Positions 1-6,972 of a DNA stretch of 44,712 bases are shown piece by piece (position 1 is the first letter of the stretch; the number at the start of each line of letters is the position of its first letter). This DNA is from IOR16 sp963521065. GTDB lineage: Bacteria > Bacillota > Clostridia > Peptostreptococcales > Anaerovoracaceae. The stretch covers positions 1 to 44,712 of the forward strand of contig CAUQTI010000025.1 in the NCBI GenBank assembly GCA_963521065.1, written 5' to 3'. The translations under genes and the position numbers were made by a program. Below the pieces are notes generated by a model that saw nothing but the letters and a program-made list of their open reading frames with translations, ran no database searches and had not been told where the DNA came from.

Positions 1-153
1 CTAAGTTCCAGTTTTGAGCTGAATGGACTGGAATTTAACTTTTCAATTCAGCAAAAGCAAATTTTTTTATGGGGAAACTCAAAAAATCAGTACCGTTTCA
101 GGGCGAATATCATGTATAGTAGTAGGTAGATGAAAAAAATAAGGGAGAAAAGA
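1..153. other. Left-edge stretch without a recognisable gene
   Basis: This AT-rich stretch precedes the MATE gene. I see no convincing open frame or terminator. A minus-strand stop lies at the very edge, but the frame behind it is closed again by a TGA within about 20 codons, so no neighbouring gene end can be claimed. The promoter of the MATE gene probably lies here or further left, but no clear -35/-10 pair stands out. Confidence 0.4.
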
Positions 154-1497
154 ATGTCACCAAATATTTCAAGAGAATTTAAATTTGCAGAGCTATTGCG
201 CTTCGCGTTACCGTCCATTATCATGATGATGTTTTTGTCATTGTACACGATTGTAGATGGTTTTTTTGTGTCTCGTTTCGTGGGAACTGATGCACTGTCC
301 TCTGTAAATATTACATATCCGTTTTCCAGTATTTCCATTGCACTGGGTGTTATGTTTGCAACCGGAGGAAGTGCAGTAACGGCAATACGAATGGGCGAAA
401 AGAGAATGGAAGAAGCAAACAAGGCATTTAGCTTGATTGTCTTTTTTTGTTTTATTCTCTCAATTTTGATTGCAATACCGGCTCTTTTATGGATGGAACC
501 GCTTGTAAAAGTGTTGGGTGCGGAGGGAGAGCTGATTCCTCTCGGTGTAAAATATCTTACGGTTTTAGTTTGGTTTTCACCCGTTTCGATTTTACAAATT
601 TTATTTCAAACCTTTTTCGTGACCGCAGGAAAGCCGATGATTGGTTTGAGCCTGACGATTGCGGCCGGTATTGCAAATATGATACTGGATTACGTTTTTT
701 TAGGAATCGTAGGGATGGGGATTGAGGGTGCGGCCTATGCAACCGCAATCGGCTATTGTATTCCGGCTGTAGGCGGTATTTTCTTCTTCATACGAAATAA
801 AGCGGGCCTTTGCTTCGTTAAACCCAAATGGAACAAAATGGTGTTGGCACAGAGCAGCTTGAACGGCTCATCGGAAATGGTTACGAACCTTTCCGTTAGT
901 GTGACAACGTTTCTGTTTAATGTATTGACGATGAAGTATTTCGGACCAGACGGTGTTGCGGCCATTACGGTTCTTTTATATTGCCAATTCCTTATGACTT
1001 CACTGTTTATGGGCTTTTCAATGGGTGTTGCACCGGTGATTAGCTACCATTATGGCGCGACAAATGAATTTTATTTAAGGAAGTTGAAAAAAATATGCTG
1101 GAGCTTTGTCATTGCATCCTCTTTCTTGGTATTTGCAGTGTCGCTGTCTTGTGCGGAATGGATTGCGGCTCTTTTTTCATCACCTGATTCCGGAGCCTAT
1201 CTGTTGATTTGCCGCGGAATGCGCATCTTTTCCTTCTCTTTTTTGTTTGCAGGGGTCAATATTTTTGCGTCGGCAATGTTCACGGCACTCTCGGACGGGA
1301 AAACATCTGCACTGATTTCCTTCTCACGAACTTTTTTCTTTATTATTTTAGGATTTGTTCTAATGATTTGGCTGTTTCATGCGGACGGAATTTGGCTTTC
1401 AATCCCATTTGCAGAATTGCTCTCTGCTTTCTTCGTCGGATGGATTTTGTACAGGGGAAAAAGGAAACGTGCGTTGGTGCAAAGTGAGGAAACATAA
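154..1497 (+). CDS. MATE family multidrug efflux transporter
   Basis: This is a polytopic membrane protein of about 447 residues, typical of the MATE (NorM/DinF-like) family, which exports cationic drugs or metabolites in exchange for Na+ or H+. About twelve hydrophobic segments are visible in two halves, with the early 'SLYTIVDGFFVSRFVGTDAL' motif and the characteristic charged loop 'RMGEKRMEEAN'. An ATG at 130 is in frame, but the AAGGGAG ribosome site at 141-147 sits seven bases before the ATG at 154, so I take 154 as the start. The pentapeptide-repeat gene follows 61 bases downstream and may be cotranscribed. Family assignment is firm; the substrate is unknown. Confidence 0.9.
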   Translation: MSPNISREFKFAELLRFALPSIIMMMFLSLYTIVDGFFVSRFVGTDALSSVNITYPFSSISIALGVMFATGGSAVTAIRMGEKRMEEANKAFSLIVFFCFILSILIAIPALLWMEPLVKVLGAEGELIPLGVKYLTVLVWFSPVSILQILFQTFFVTAGKPMIGLSLTIAAGIANMILDYVFLGIVGMGIEGAAYATAIGYCIPAVGGIFFFIRNKAGLCFVKPKWNKMVLAQSSLNGSSEMVTNLSVSVTTFLFNVLTMKYFGPDGVAAITVLLYCQFLMTSLFMGFSMGVAPVISYHYGATNEFYLRKLKKICWSFVIASSFLVFAVSLSCAEWIAALFSSPDSGAYLLICRGMRIFSFSFLFAGVNIFASAMFTALSDGKTSALISFSRTFFFIILGFVLMIWLFHADGIWLSIPFAELLSAFFVGWILYRGKRKRALVQSEET

Positions 1498-1558
1498 GAA
1501 TTGCGAAAAAAGAAAAATACCGTTTACTTTATCTTTTTTGAGAGGGAGACGAACCGAT

Positions 1559-2215
1559 ATGAAAATAAAAAAACCAGATTTAAATTTGAATAGGATGATA
1601 GAATACGAGGACTGGAACTCCCTCCTTTCACAGAGCCAGTTAGATGGAGAGGAGATTTCTTTCAGGCATATCCATGGAGAATCCCTAGAAGGATGTATTT
1701 TAGAGGAAATGAATTTTGAACAGGTCATTTTTGAAGGGTGCGACTTTACGAATGCGGCGTTTCATAAAGTGTCATTTAATGATGTTTTATTCCAATCGTG
1801 TGACCTGTCAAATTGCAAATTTTCGGGAAATTGGTTTTCGCGCTGCGAGTTTAAAAATGTCAAAGGTGCAGGTGGTGATTTCGGTGAGAGCCGCTTTCAA
1901 CATGTAAAAGTGGAGAACAGTAACTTTAAATATGCAAATTTTACGGAAACAAAGCTGGATATCTGCGTGATTGAGGAATGTGATTTAAGTGAGGCTTTTT
2001 TTGCTAATTGTACGCTAAAAGAATTGCGGCTGGAAAACAGTAAATTTATGCGGACAGAGTTTTTTAAAACACCATTGAACAAAATTGACTTTACGTCCTG
2101 CGAAATTACAGGAATTCGCGTCTCTTCGGAATTTAGAGAGCTGAAAGGTGTAGTTGTGGATTTGTTTCAGGCGGCAGAGCTGGCGAAGCTGCTTGGAATT
2201 ACGATAAAAGAATAA
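1559..2215 (+). CDS. Pentapeptide-repeat protein
   Basis: This 218-residue protein consists largely of A(D/N)LXX-like pentapeptides: runs such as FEGCDFTNAAF, QSCDLSNCKF and VENSNFKYANF recur roughly every five residues from about residue 50 to 190. Such proteins fold as a right-handed quadrilateral beta helix. Some (Qnr, MfpA) protect DNA gyrase by DNA mimicry, but many have no known role, and nothing here proves a gyrase function. The frame is open upstream to 1379, overlapping the MATE gene, but the ATG at 1559 is preceded by GAGAGGGAGACG and is the best start. It lies just behind the MATE pump, so a drug-tolerance role is possible but is inference. Confidence 0.8.
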   Translation: MKIKKPDLNLNRMIEYEDWNSLLSQSQLDGEEISFRHIHGESLEGCILEEMNFEQVIFEGCDFTNAAFHKVSFNDVLFQSCDLSNCKFSGNWFSRCEFKNVKGAGGDFGESRFQHVKVENSNFKYANFTETKLDICVIEECDLSEAFFANCTLKELRLENSKFMRTEFFKTPLNKIDFTSCEITGIRVSSEFRELKGVVVDLFQAAELAKLLGITIKE

Positions 2216-2257
2216 GCACCAGAGTATATTGTAATTAAATAAGGAGGTACATTTTAC

Positions 2258-2294
2258 ACGGGCAGAGGGGCAAGCACCTCGGTCCTGTTTTTTT
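2258..2294 (+). terminator. Probable terminator after the pentapeptide-repeat gene
   Basis: An imperfect hairpin (ACGGG paired with CCTGT, then GAGG with CCTC) is followed directly by a run of seven T. It lies about 45 bases behind the stop codon and should close the MATE/pentapeptide unit. Confidence 0.6.
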
Positions 2295-2377
2295 GTTTCG
2301 TTGAATGAAAACAAGGGTATTAAGAGAGTAAACTTACAAAAGATGGTGTGGTTTTTTCAAAAATTATACGGGACCAA

Positions 2378-2406
2378 TTGACAAATGAAATAAATTTTGC
2401 TACTAT
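2378..2406 (+). promoter_or_regulatory. Sigma-A promoter of the DUF3793 gene
   Basis: TTGACA at 2378-2383 and TACTAT at 2401-2406 are separated by exactly 17 bases, an almost consensus sigma-A promoter. Transcription would start near 2413, immediately before the first palindrome. Confidence 0.8.
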
Positions 2407-2418
2407 TTTGTTACGAAA

Positions 2419-2434
2419 GTTAGCAAATGCTAAC
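2419..2434. promoter_or_regulatory. Metalloregulator-like palindromic operator, copy 1
   Basis: This is a perfect 7+7 inverted repeat, GTTAGCA-AA-TGCTAAC. It lies at about +7 to +22 relative to the predicted start of transcription, where a bound repressor would block initiation or early elongation. The GTTAG/CTAAC half-sites resemble operators of DtxR/MntR/IdeR-type repressors; that family assignment is inference. Confidence 0.6.
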
Positions 2435-2443
2435 ATGGACGGT

Positions 2444-2474
2444 AAAGGGATTTTATAGAATCCTTTCTTTTTTA
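2444..2474 (+). terminator. Terminator-like hairpin inside the DUF3793 leader
   Basis: AAAGG(G)ATT pairs with AATCCTTT around a TTATAG loop and is followed by C and a T-run. It sits between the two palindromes and about 100 bases before the DUF3793 start codon, so it could attenuate transcription from the promoter at 2378-2406. Confidence 0.5.
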
Positions 2475-2481
2475 AACGGAA

Positions 2482-2497
2482 GTTAGTAATTTCTAAC
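2482..2497. promoter_or_regulatory. Metalloregulator-like palindromic operator, copy 2
   Basis: GTTAG-TAATTT-CTAAC is a second 16-base palindrome with the same outer half-sites as copy 1. The centres are 63 bp apart, which is six helical turns, so two bound repressors would face the same side of the DNA. Confidence 0.55.
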
Positions 2498-2567
2498 AAA
2501 AGCAAAAGGGGTAATAAGGAATAAATTATAAATCGAAAAGCAGCGATAGAAATAGAAGGGGACAGAA

Positions 2568-3134
2568 ATGAAGAAAACGTTTGAACATCTTTTAATTGAG
2601 CATTGCTCACCAACCCTCGCGGGTTTGAAAACAGCAAATTTATTTTGTTATGAGGCAACGGCGCATCAAGTGCAAAGCGATGTGACGTTTTGGAATAAAA
2701 AGTTAAGTGCTTCTGGTGTAAAGACGAGAATCATAAAGGAATGTACACAAAAAAATAGCTTTCTGATTTACGTGTTTCGAGAAAAGCGCTTGCTGGAGGA
2801 CATGGAAGCGACTGGTGTTGCAGAATATATGATTTCGGCAGGCTATTCAACACAACCTCAGACAGAGAGCTTGTTGGAGCACCTTTCTTCGCGTTTACAA
2901 GCTTGTGAAACATTCCCGCACGAGATTGGACTTTTTTTAGGCTACCCGCTGCAAGATGTGGTGGGATTTATTGAACATCAGGGAAAGAATTTCTGCTGTA
3001 CGGGATTTTGGAAGGTATACCACAACCCAGAGCAGGCGCAAAAACGATTTGCACAATATAAAAAATGTATGGATGTCTACCGCAGGATGTACCAAAAAGG
3101 GGCTTCTGTTATGAAGCTCACAATCGCGGCATGA
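2568..3134 (+). CDS. DUF3793 family protein
   Basis: This 188-residue soluble protein matches DUF3793 by its order of motifs: 'HCSPTLAGLKTANL' at the N-terminus, the central 'HEIGLFLGYPLQDVVGFI' block near residue 123, and a C-terminal 'GFWKVYHNPEQA..RF..YKKC' block. The family's biochemistry is not known to me. From general experience these genes often sit near flavodoxins and ferrous-iron transporters in Clostridia. The ATG is preceded by GGGGACAGAA. The near-consensus promoter and two palindromes upstream suggest metal-responsive control, which fits an iron-related role, but no iron transporter is adjacent here. Confidence 0.8.
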   Translation: MKKTFEHLLIEHCSPTLAGLKTANLFCYEATAHQVQSDVTFWNKKLSASGVKTRIIKECTQKNSFLIYVFREKRLLEDMEATGVAEYMISAGYSTQPQTESLLEHLSSRLQACETFPHEIGLFLGYPLQDVVGFIEHQGKNFCCTGFWKVYHNPEQAQKRFAQYKKCMDVYRRMYQKGASVMKLTIAA

Positions 3135-3157
3135 ATAGAAAAGAAAAATTTCACTGT

Positions 3158-3202
3158 AAAAAAGCTTCTGGAATTTAATGATTAAATTTCAGAAGCTTTT
3201 TT
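3158..3202. terminator. Bidirectional terminator between DUF3793 and the 47-aa gene
   Basis: A long hairpin (AAAAGCTTCTG-AATTTAA with its complement) is flanked by A-run on the left and T-run on the right, so it can work on both strands. It separates the + strand DUF3793 gene from the convergent small minus-strand gene. Confidence 0.8.
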
Positions 3203-3226
3203 ATGAAATAACGGCTTGTCTGCACG

Positions 3227-3370
3227 TTATTTTTCAACGACCATGAAGTAAACATTTTTATTAAAGCTATTATTAAATGTTTCCTCGGCATTTTTTAATT
3301 CCTTCACTTCCTCTTGGGAAAGATCAGAATAATTCAATGGCTTTAATGAATCAAGATGCTGTTCTTGCAT
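3227..3370 (-). CDS. Small hypothetical protein (47 residues)
   Basis: This is a minus-strand frame of 47 codons plus stop with a strong AAGGAGGG ribosome site nine bases before its ATG. The product begins MQEQHLDSLKPLNYSDLSQ, continues with a Glu/Lys-rich probably helical stretch (EEVKELKNAEE) and ends in a short hydrophobic strand, NVYFMVVEK. There is no signal peptide, cysteine or transmembrane segment. It ends into the bidirectional terminator at 3158-3202. I do not recognise the family. The shape, an acidic helical leader and a short tail, would allow a leader-type peptide, but no modifying enzyme is adjacent; a toxin, antitoxin or small regulator is equally open. Confidence 0.65.
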   Translation of the reverse strand: MQEQHLDSLKPLNYSDLSQEEVKELKNAEETFNNSFNKNVYFMVVEK

Positions 3371-3576
3371 AATAAACCCTCCTTAAACGTTCTTTAAAAG
3401 TATGTGCAATTTCACTATGATGTATGTAGGAAATTTCCTCCTTTCACGGGGCGCAATACGAAAAATTGTAAAGCAGCGCACGGTTTGAAACGTAGGTTCA
3501 ATTGATTAAAATTTAAATGGCATTTAAAAGAAATTTAGTTTGCGGCAGCGAGAAAGAAAATTGAAACACTCTGAAA

Positions 3577-3621
3577 GGATAACCGCCGAAAGGATAACCG
3601 CCGAAAGGATAACCGCCGAAA
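3577..3621. repeat. 15-bp tandem repeat, three perfect copies
   Basis: The unit GGATAACCGCCGAAA occurs three times without change at 3577-3591, 3592-3606 and 3607-3621, preceded by a partial unit GAAA. The array ends five bases before the -35 hexamer of the next promoter, so copy number could influence expression of the metallo-hydrolase gene. Confidence 0.9.
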
Positions 3622-3626
3622 GTATA

Positions 3627-3656
3627 TTGACTTGCTGCTGTGAGAGAGCATATAAT
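3627..3656 (+). promoter_or_regulatory. Promoter of the secreted metallo-hydrolase gene
   Basis: TTGACT at 3627-3632 and a perfect TATAAT at 3651-3656 are separated by 18 bases. The leader to the start codon at 3732 is about 70 bases. The 15-bp repeats abut the -35 side. Confidence 0.7.
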
Positions 3657-3731
3657 AGCATCTGTTATAGAAGAATGCGAAGTAAGATACAAATAATAGC
3701 TTGTAATAAATTTGAAAAAGAGGAAGTAAAA

Positions 3732-4655
3732 ATGAAACGAAAGATACGCTGTCTCCTGCTCTGTCTGCTTGCCTTGTTGCACCTGGTTATTTTTGAGAGT
3801 GCCTGGAATCCGGACTCTTTTGCATATGGGACAGAGGCAGAGAAGGAAATACGTGTTCACTTTATCGATGTCGGGGAAGGCGACAGCACTTTGATTGATT
3901 TTGGGGAATACGAAATTTTAATCGATGCAGGTCCGAATCCGGCAGGGAAAGCTGTCGTTGATTATATCAAGCCATACGTTGACGGACCACTGGATCTCGT
4001 TATTGCGACGCATGTGCATCATGACCATATCGGCGGGATGGATGACGTATTAAAGGCTTACGATGTAAAAGAGATAATCCATAGCGGGGATACCTATAAC
4101 ACACGATCTTACTTGGATTTTTACAAGGCAGTTTTAGAGGAAGGCTGTGTTTATTCTGAGGACGAAGACCGCGTAATTGATATAGGAAACGGAGCACGTT
4201 TGCGTATCATTGATGGGATTGACGGAAGCGAAAATAAGAATGACAACAGTGTAATCGTGCAGCTGGAATATGGGGAAATGAAAGTGCTTTTCATGGGTGA
4301 TTTGGAATCGACCGGTGAGTCTTCTTATCTGAAACGATTAGAGCCTGTGCAGGTGATGAAGGTGGGACATCACGGCTCTGCTACTTCGTCCAGCGAAGCT
4401 TTTTTATCTGTCGTGAAGCCGCAGGCCGGCATCATCAGTGCAGGGTACGCAAATGAGGGGAATCATCCTCATCTCCGTGCAATGCGCCGTTTGTTTCAGT
4501 CCAAAACGACGTTGTATGGAACGTTTAAATCAGGAACCATTGTGATGACACTGTCTAAAAATTCGTATTCCTTTGATACGGCACAAAGCTTACAGTACAG
4601 TGATGCAGGGAAGTATCATATCTCGCAGGAATCAGAGGAAGAAATTTGGAAATAA
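3732..4655 (+). CDS. Secreted ComEC/Rec2-like metallo-beta-lactamase-fold hydrolase
   Basis: This 307-residue protein starts with a signal sequence (MKRKIRCLLLCLLALLHLVIF), followed by a metallo-beta-lactamase fold of the kind found at the C-terminus of the DNA-uptake protein ComEC. Seen motifs are 'FIDVGEGDSTLI', 'LIDAGPN', the metal site H94-x-H96-x-D98-H99 (THVHHDHIGG), 'MGDLE' and 'KVGHHGS'. Stand-alone versions are extracytoplasmic and are usually predicted to be nucleases or phosphodiesterases. The ComEC membrane domains are absent, so this is not a complete uptake channel. The frame extends upstream through the repeats, but the ATG at 3732 has AGAGGAAG before it and begins the signal peptide, so the upstream part is rejected. 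Confidence 0.85.
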   Translation: MKRKIRCLLLCLLALLHLVIFESAWNPDSFAYGTEAEKEIRVHFIDVGEGDSTLIDFGEYEILIDAGPNPAGKAVVDYIKPYVDGPLDLVIATHVHHDHIGGMDDVLKAYDVKEIIHSGDTYNTRSYLDFYKAVLEEGCVYSEDEDRVIDIGNGARLRIIDGIDGSENKNDNSVIVQLEYGEMKVLFMGDLESTGESSYLKRLEPVQVMKVGHHGSATSSSEAFLSVVKPQAGIISAGYANEGNHPHLRAMRRLFQSKTTLYGTFKSGTIVMTLSKNSYSFDTAQSLQYSDAGKYHISQESEEEIWK

Positions 4656-4661
4656 ATGACC

Positions 4662-4727
4662 TTAAGAAAAACTTAAGTTTTTTTTAAAAGAACGTTAAGG
4701 GAGCTTTAAGGGAAACTTAAAATAAAG
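4662..4727. promoter_or_regulatory. Six TTAA(G/A) motifs in 11-bp register (response-regulator-like box)
   Basis: TTAAG or TTAAA begins at 4662, 4673, 4684, 4695, 4706 and 4717, exactly 11 bp apart. Direct repeats with this period are the usual binding pattern of OmpR/PhoB-family response regulators such as PhoP and VanR. A possible -10 TATACT lies at 4743-4748 with no -35 hexamer, as expected for an activator-dependent promoter. The downstream genes are vanW and a vanG-like ligase. The regulator is not in the window. Confidence 0.5.
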
Positions 4728-4778
4728 TCCTTTCAGCGGTGATATACTAAGGTATATCCACTGAAAGGGCTTTTTCTT
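4727..4778 (+). terminator. Terminator after the metallo-hydrolase gene
   Basis: CCTTTCAG-GGT-ATATAC pairs with GTATAT-CC-CTGAAAGG around a TAAG loop, followed by C and five T. It should stop transcription of the hydrolase gene. The possible TATACT -10 of the vanW unit lies inside this palindrome. Confidence 0.75.
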
Positions 4779-4853
4779 TTACAGTTTAGAAATAAAAAGC
4801 TCTTTTTATGGAATCGCAAGGATTTTATAGTTTAGAGAGGGATGTTTACTAAG

Positions 4854-5675
4854 ATGCAAAGGAAGAGAGTGACACAGATATTTCCGTGGCTCCGGCCGCT
4901 TCGCGCAAAGCAAAGATGCTTATTTTTTTATACGAAAATGCGCTTCGACGGAAATCGTTATGCAAAACAAAAAGAGAAGGAATGTCTGCCTAACCTCTGT
5001 TTTGAGGCAAAATCCATTTTAATCAATGAGAATACAGGGTTTGACAGGGTTTATCAAGAAAATAAGGTGTTTAATTTAAAGATTGTCGCCAAAACAATGG
5101 ACGGGCTTATCATAAAGCCGGGGGAGACTTTTTCATTTTGGAGACTTGCTCGTTACGCCGAAAAAAAAGAGAAATACAAGGAGGGGTTATGCTCCGTTGA
5201 TGGTAAGGTTGTAGCTCGTCGGGGAGGAGGTTTATGCCAAATGAGCAATCTGCTTTTTTGGATGTTTCTTCATACTCCGCTGACGGTCGTCGAACGACAT
5301 GCGCATGCGGTCAGAGAATTCCCGTATCAGGATGAGGAGATTCCGGAAGGAACAGATGCTACTGTCAGTGAGGGCTGGCTGGATTTAAAGGTAAGAAACG
5401 ATACCATGCGCCAATACCAGATTCGGTTTGAGTTTGACGCGGATAATATTTATCTGGGAATCTATTGCGATGAGGAGTCCATGCACCAATACGATATTTA
5501 TGCAAAAGATATTTCTTATTTCCAACAGAACCAAAAGGTATATCAAGAGGCGGTGATCTGCCGAAAAAAGAAAAATCTGCGGCGTGGTATCGATGAGCCG
5601 GAGCAGCGGCTCTATGTGAATCGGACAGAGATTGCTTATACATTGCCAAAGAACATCGAAGTTGGGTATCGTTAA
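4854..5675 (+). CDS. vanW: VanW family protein
   Basis: This soluble protein of about 273 residues has the VanW core: 'FNLKIVAKTMDGLIIKPGETFSF', followed by 'GGGLCQMSNLL', 'HTPLTVVERHAH' and 'TDATVSEGWLDLKVRN'. VanW proteins occur in vanB- and vanG-type glycopeptide resistance operons and as stand-alone proteins; their reaction is unknown, though they are thought to act at the cell envelope. There is an ATG at 4842 directly against the AGAGAGGG site and a second at 4854 with 12 bases of spacing; I prefer 4854, without certainty. The vanG-like ligase follows 31 bases downstream, the same order as vanW-vanG in enterococcal vanG clusters. Confidence 0.85.
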   Translation: MQRKRVTQIFPWLRPLRAKQRCLFFYTKMRFDGNRYAKQKEKECLPNLCFEAKSILINENTGFDRVYQENKVFNLKIVAKTMDGLIIKPGETFSFWRLARYAEKKEKYKEGLCSVDGKVVARRGGGLCQMSNLLFWMFLHTPLTVVERHAHAVREFPYQDEEIPEGTDATVSEGWLDLKVRNDTMRQYQIRFEFDADNIYLGIYCDEESMHQYDIYAKDISYFQQNQKVYQEAVICRKKKNLRRGIDEPEQRLYVNRTEIAYTLPKNIEVGYR

Positions 5676-5706
5676 ACGTATCGGGGAAGAGGGGAGTCAA
5701 TAGAAA

Positions 5707-6783
5707 ATGAGAAGTACAAGAAAGAAGGATGAACGAAAAAAAATAGCAGTTTTATTTGGAGGCTGTTCCTCAGAGTATGCAATTTCTTTGCAGTCTGCGT
5801 ATGCAGTTTCCAAGCACTTGAACCAAGAACGCTATGACATGCTGTTGATAGGAATTACAAAGGCGGGCGATTGGTATCTTTATACAGGGGAGCCGGAAAA
5901 AATCTTAGAAGATACCTGGATGAACGAGGTGGAATGTGTACCTGTTGTAATCTCTCCGAGTCGAACGCTTCACGGGATCGTGATTTTTGAACAGGGGAAG
6001 ATAAAGCAGATTTCCTTGGATGCAGCACTTCCAATGCTGCATGGGAAAAATGGGGAAGATGGGACCGTACAGGGCCTTCTTGAGCTCGCGGGAATACCAT
6101 TGATCGGATGCGGCACACTGAGCTCCGCGTTATGTATGAATAAGAAAATGGCGCATACAATTGTGGAGGCGAATGGCATTCGTGTACCGAAGTCGTTTGC
6201 GGTTCGCCCCGATTTTGATGTAAAGCAAGTAGAGGAAAAGGCAGCCGCTCTGGGGTATCCGTTGTATGTAAAACCGGTAAAAGCAGGCTCTTCCTTAGGC
6301 ATTACACGCGCTGAAAAAGCAGCAGAGCTGTCCGCTGCGGTACAAAAGGCTTTTTTAGAGGACGATGAGGTTATTATAGAGGAAAATATAGATGGATTTG
6401 AAGTAGGATGTGCACTGCTGGGAACCGGAGAGCCGATTATTGGAGCGGTTGATAAGATTGAATTACAGAAGGGGTTTCTCGATTTCAACGAAAAATACGG
6501 CAGCCGTACCGCAATCATTCAGATGCCGGCACAGCTTGCACCGGGTTTAATTGAGAAGATTAAGGAGACCGGACTGGCGGTGTATAACGCGCTGAGCTGT
6601 CGCGGGTTTTCTAGAGTGGACCTCTTTGTGACAAAAGAAAATGAATTGGTATTTAATGAGGTAAATACCATACCTGGATTTACCGTTCACAGCCGCTATC
6701 CGAGCATGCTCCAAGGTATTGGCCTTTCGATGAATGAGATTCTTGATACTTTGATTGAGAATACAATAGTACAGAACGTATAA
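5707..6783 (+). CDS. VanG-like D-alanine--D-alanine/D-serine ligase
   Basis: This 358-residue ATP-grasp ligase makes the D-Ala-D-X dipeptide for peptidoglycan precursors in the cytoplasm. Ddl signatures are visible: 'FGGCSSEYAISLQSA', 'LHGKNGEDGTVQGLLEL', 'YPLYVKPVKAGSSLGIT', 'GFSRVDLFV' and 'FNEVNTIPGFT'. As I remember VanG, the similarity is unusually close ('GITKAGDWYLYTGEPEKIL', 'LSSALCMNKKMAH', 'ENIDGFEVGCALLG'), so D-Ala-D-Ser is a plausible product. The omega-loop region is EKYGSRTAIIQMPA. There is no VanX/VanXY peptidase or VanT racemase nearby, so a full resistance pathway is not shown; an auxiliary or sole housekeeping Ddl remains possible. Confidence 0.88.
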   Translation: MRSTRKKDERKKIAVLFGGCSSEYAISLQSAYAVSKHLNQERYDMLLIGITKAGDWYLYTGEPEKILEDTWMNEVECVPVVISPSRTLHGIVIFEQGKIKQISLDAALPMLHGKNGEDGTVQGLLELAGIPLIGCGTLSSALCMNKKMAHTIVEANGIRVPKSFAVRPDFDVKQVEEKAAALGYPLYVKPVKAGSSLGITRAEKAAELSAAVQKAFLEDDEVIIEENIDGFEVGCALLGTGEPIIGAVDKIELQKGFLDFNEKYGSRTAIIQMPAQLAPGLIEKIKETGLAVYNALSCRGFSRVDLFVTKENELVFNEVNTIPGFTVHSRYPSMLQGIGLSMNEILDTLIENTIVQNV

Positions 6784-6852
6784 AGAAGAAGGTAAGCAGG
6801 GAGAGAAGAAAAAACACCGCTCGCGGCATTTTAATCTTTTTCTGTTTCACTC

Positions 6853-6882
6853 TTGACAAGACAAAACGGGTAATGGTATATT
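6853..6882 (+). promoter_or_regulatory. Promoter of the pfl riboswitch transcript
   Basis: TTGACA at 6853-6858 and TATATT at 6877-6882 with an 18-base spacer. Transcription would begin near 6889, just before the 5' strand of the aptamer. Confidence 0.8.
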
Positions 6883-6892
6883 GAAGGAAAGA

Positions 6893-6972
6893 AGGGCATT
6901 CATTACTGACGGATAAGTGGGCAAAACCACAGGGGAATGAATGCTGATAAAAAGCCGACCGTCTGGGCAACA
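6893..6972 (+). ncRNA. ZTP/ZMP (pfl) riboswitch aptamer
   Basis: The pfl motif is readable by eye. GGCATTCAT pairs with ATGAATGC, enclosing 'TACTGACGG', a GTGG/CCAC hairpin and the conserved AGGGGAATGA segment. After a short linker comes the 3' domain 'GCCGACCGTCTGGGCA', matching the conserved CCGCCTGGGCA-type hairpin that forms the pseudoknot. The class senses the purine intermediates ZMP/ZTP, which accumulate when 10-formyl-tetrahydrofolate is short. The gene it precedes encodes pyruvate formate-lyase, which makes formate for folate one-carbon units, so the association is the classical one. Confidence 0.93.

Noticed and set aside
2419..2497. Fur boxes before DUF3793
   Set aside because: The palindromes have GTTAG/CTAAC half-sites and do not match the GATAATNATTATC-type Fur consensus; a DtxR/MntR-like site fits better.
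3577..3621. CRISPR-like array
   Set aside because: The repeats are 15 bp, directly adjacent without spacers, and there are no cas genes, so this is a plain tandem repeat.
3513..3860. Minus-strand frame with GGYPF repeats
   Set aside because: It is only the reverse reading of the 15-bp tandem repeat, has no ribosome site and overlaps the signal peptide of the metallo-hydrolase gene.
4854..6783. A full vancomycin-resistance (vanG) operon
   Set aside because: Only vanW- and ligase-like genes are present; racemase, D,D-peptidase and two-component genes are missing from the window, so resistance cannot be claimed.
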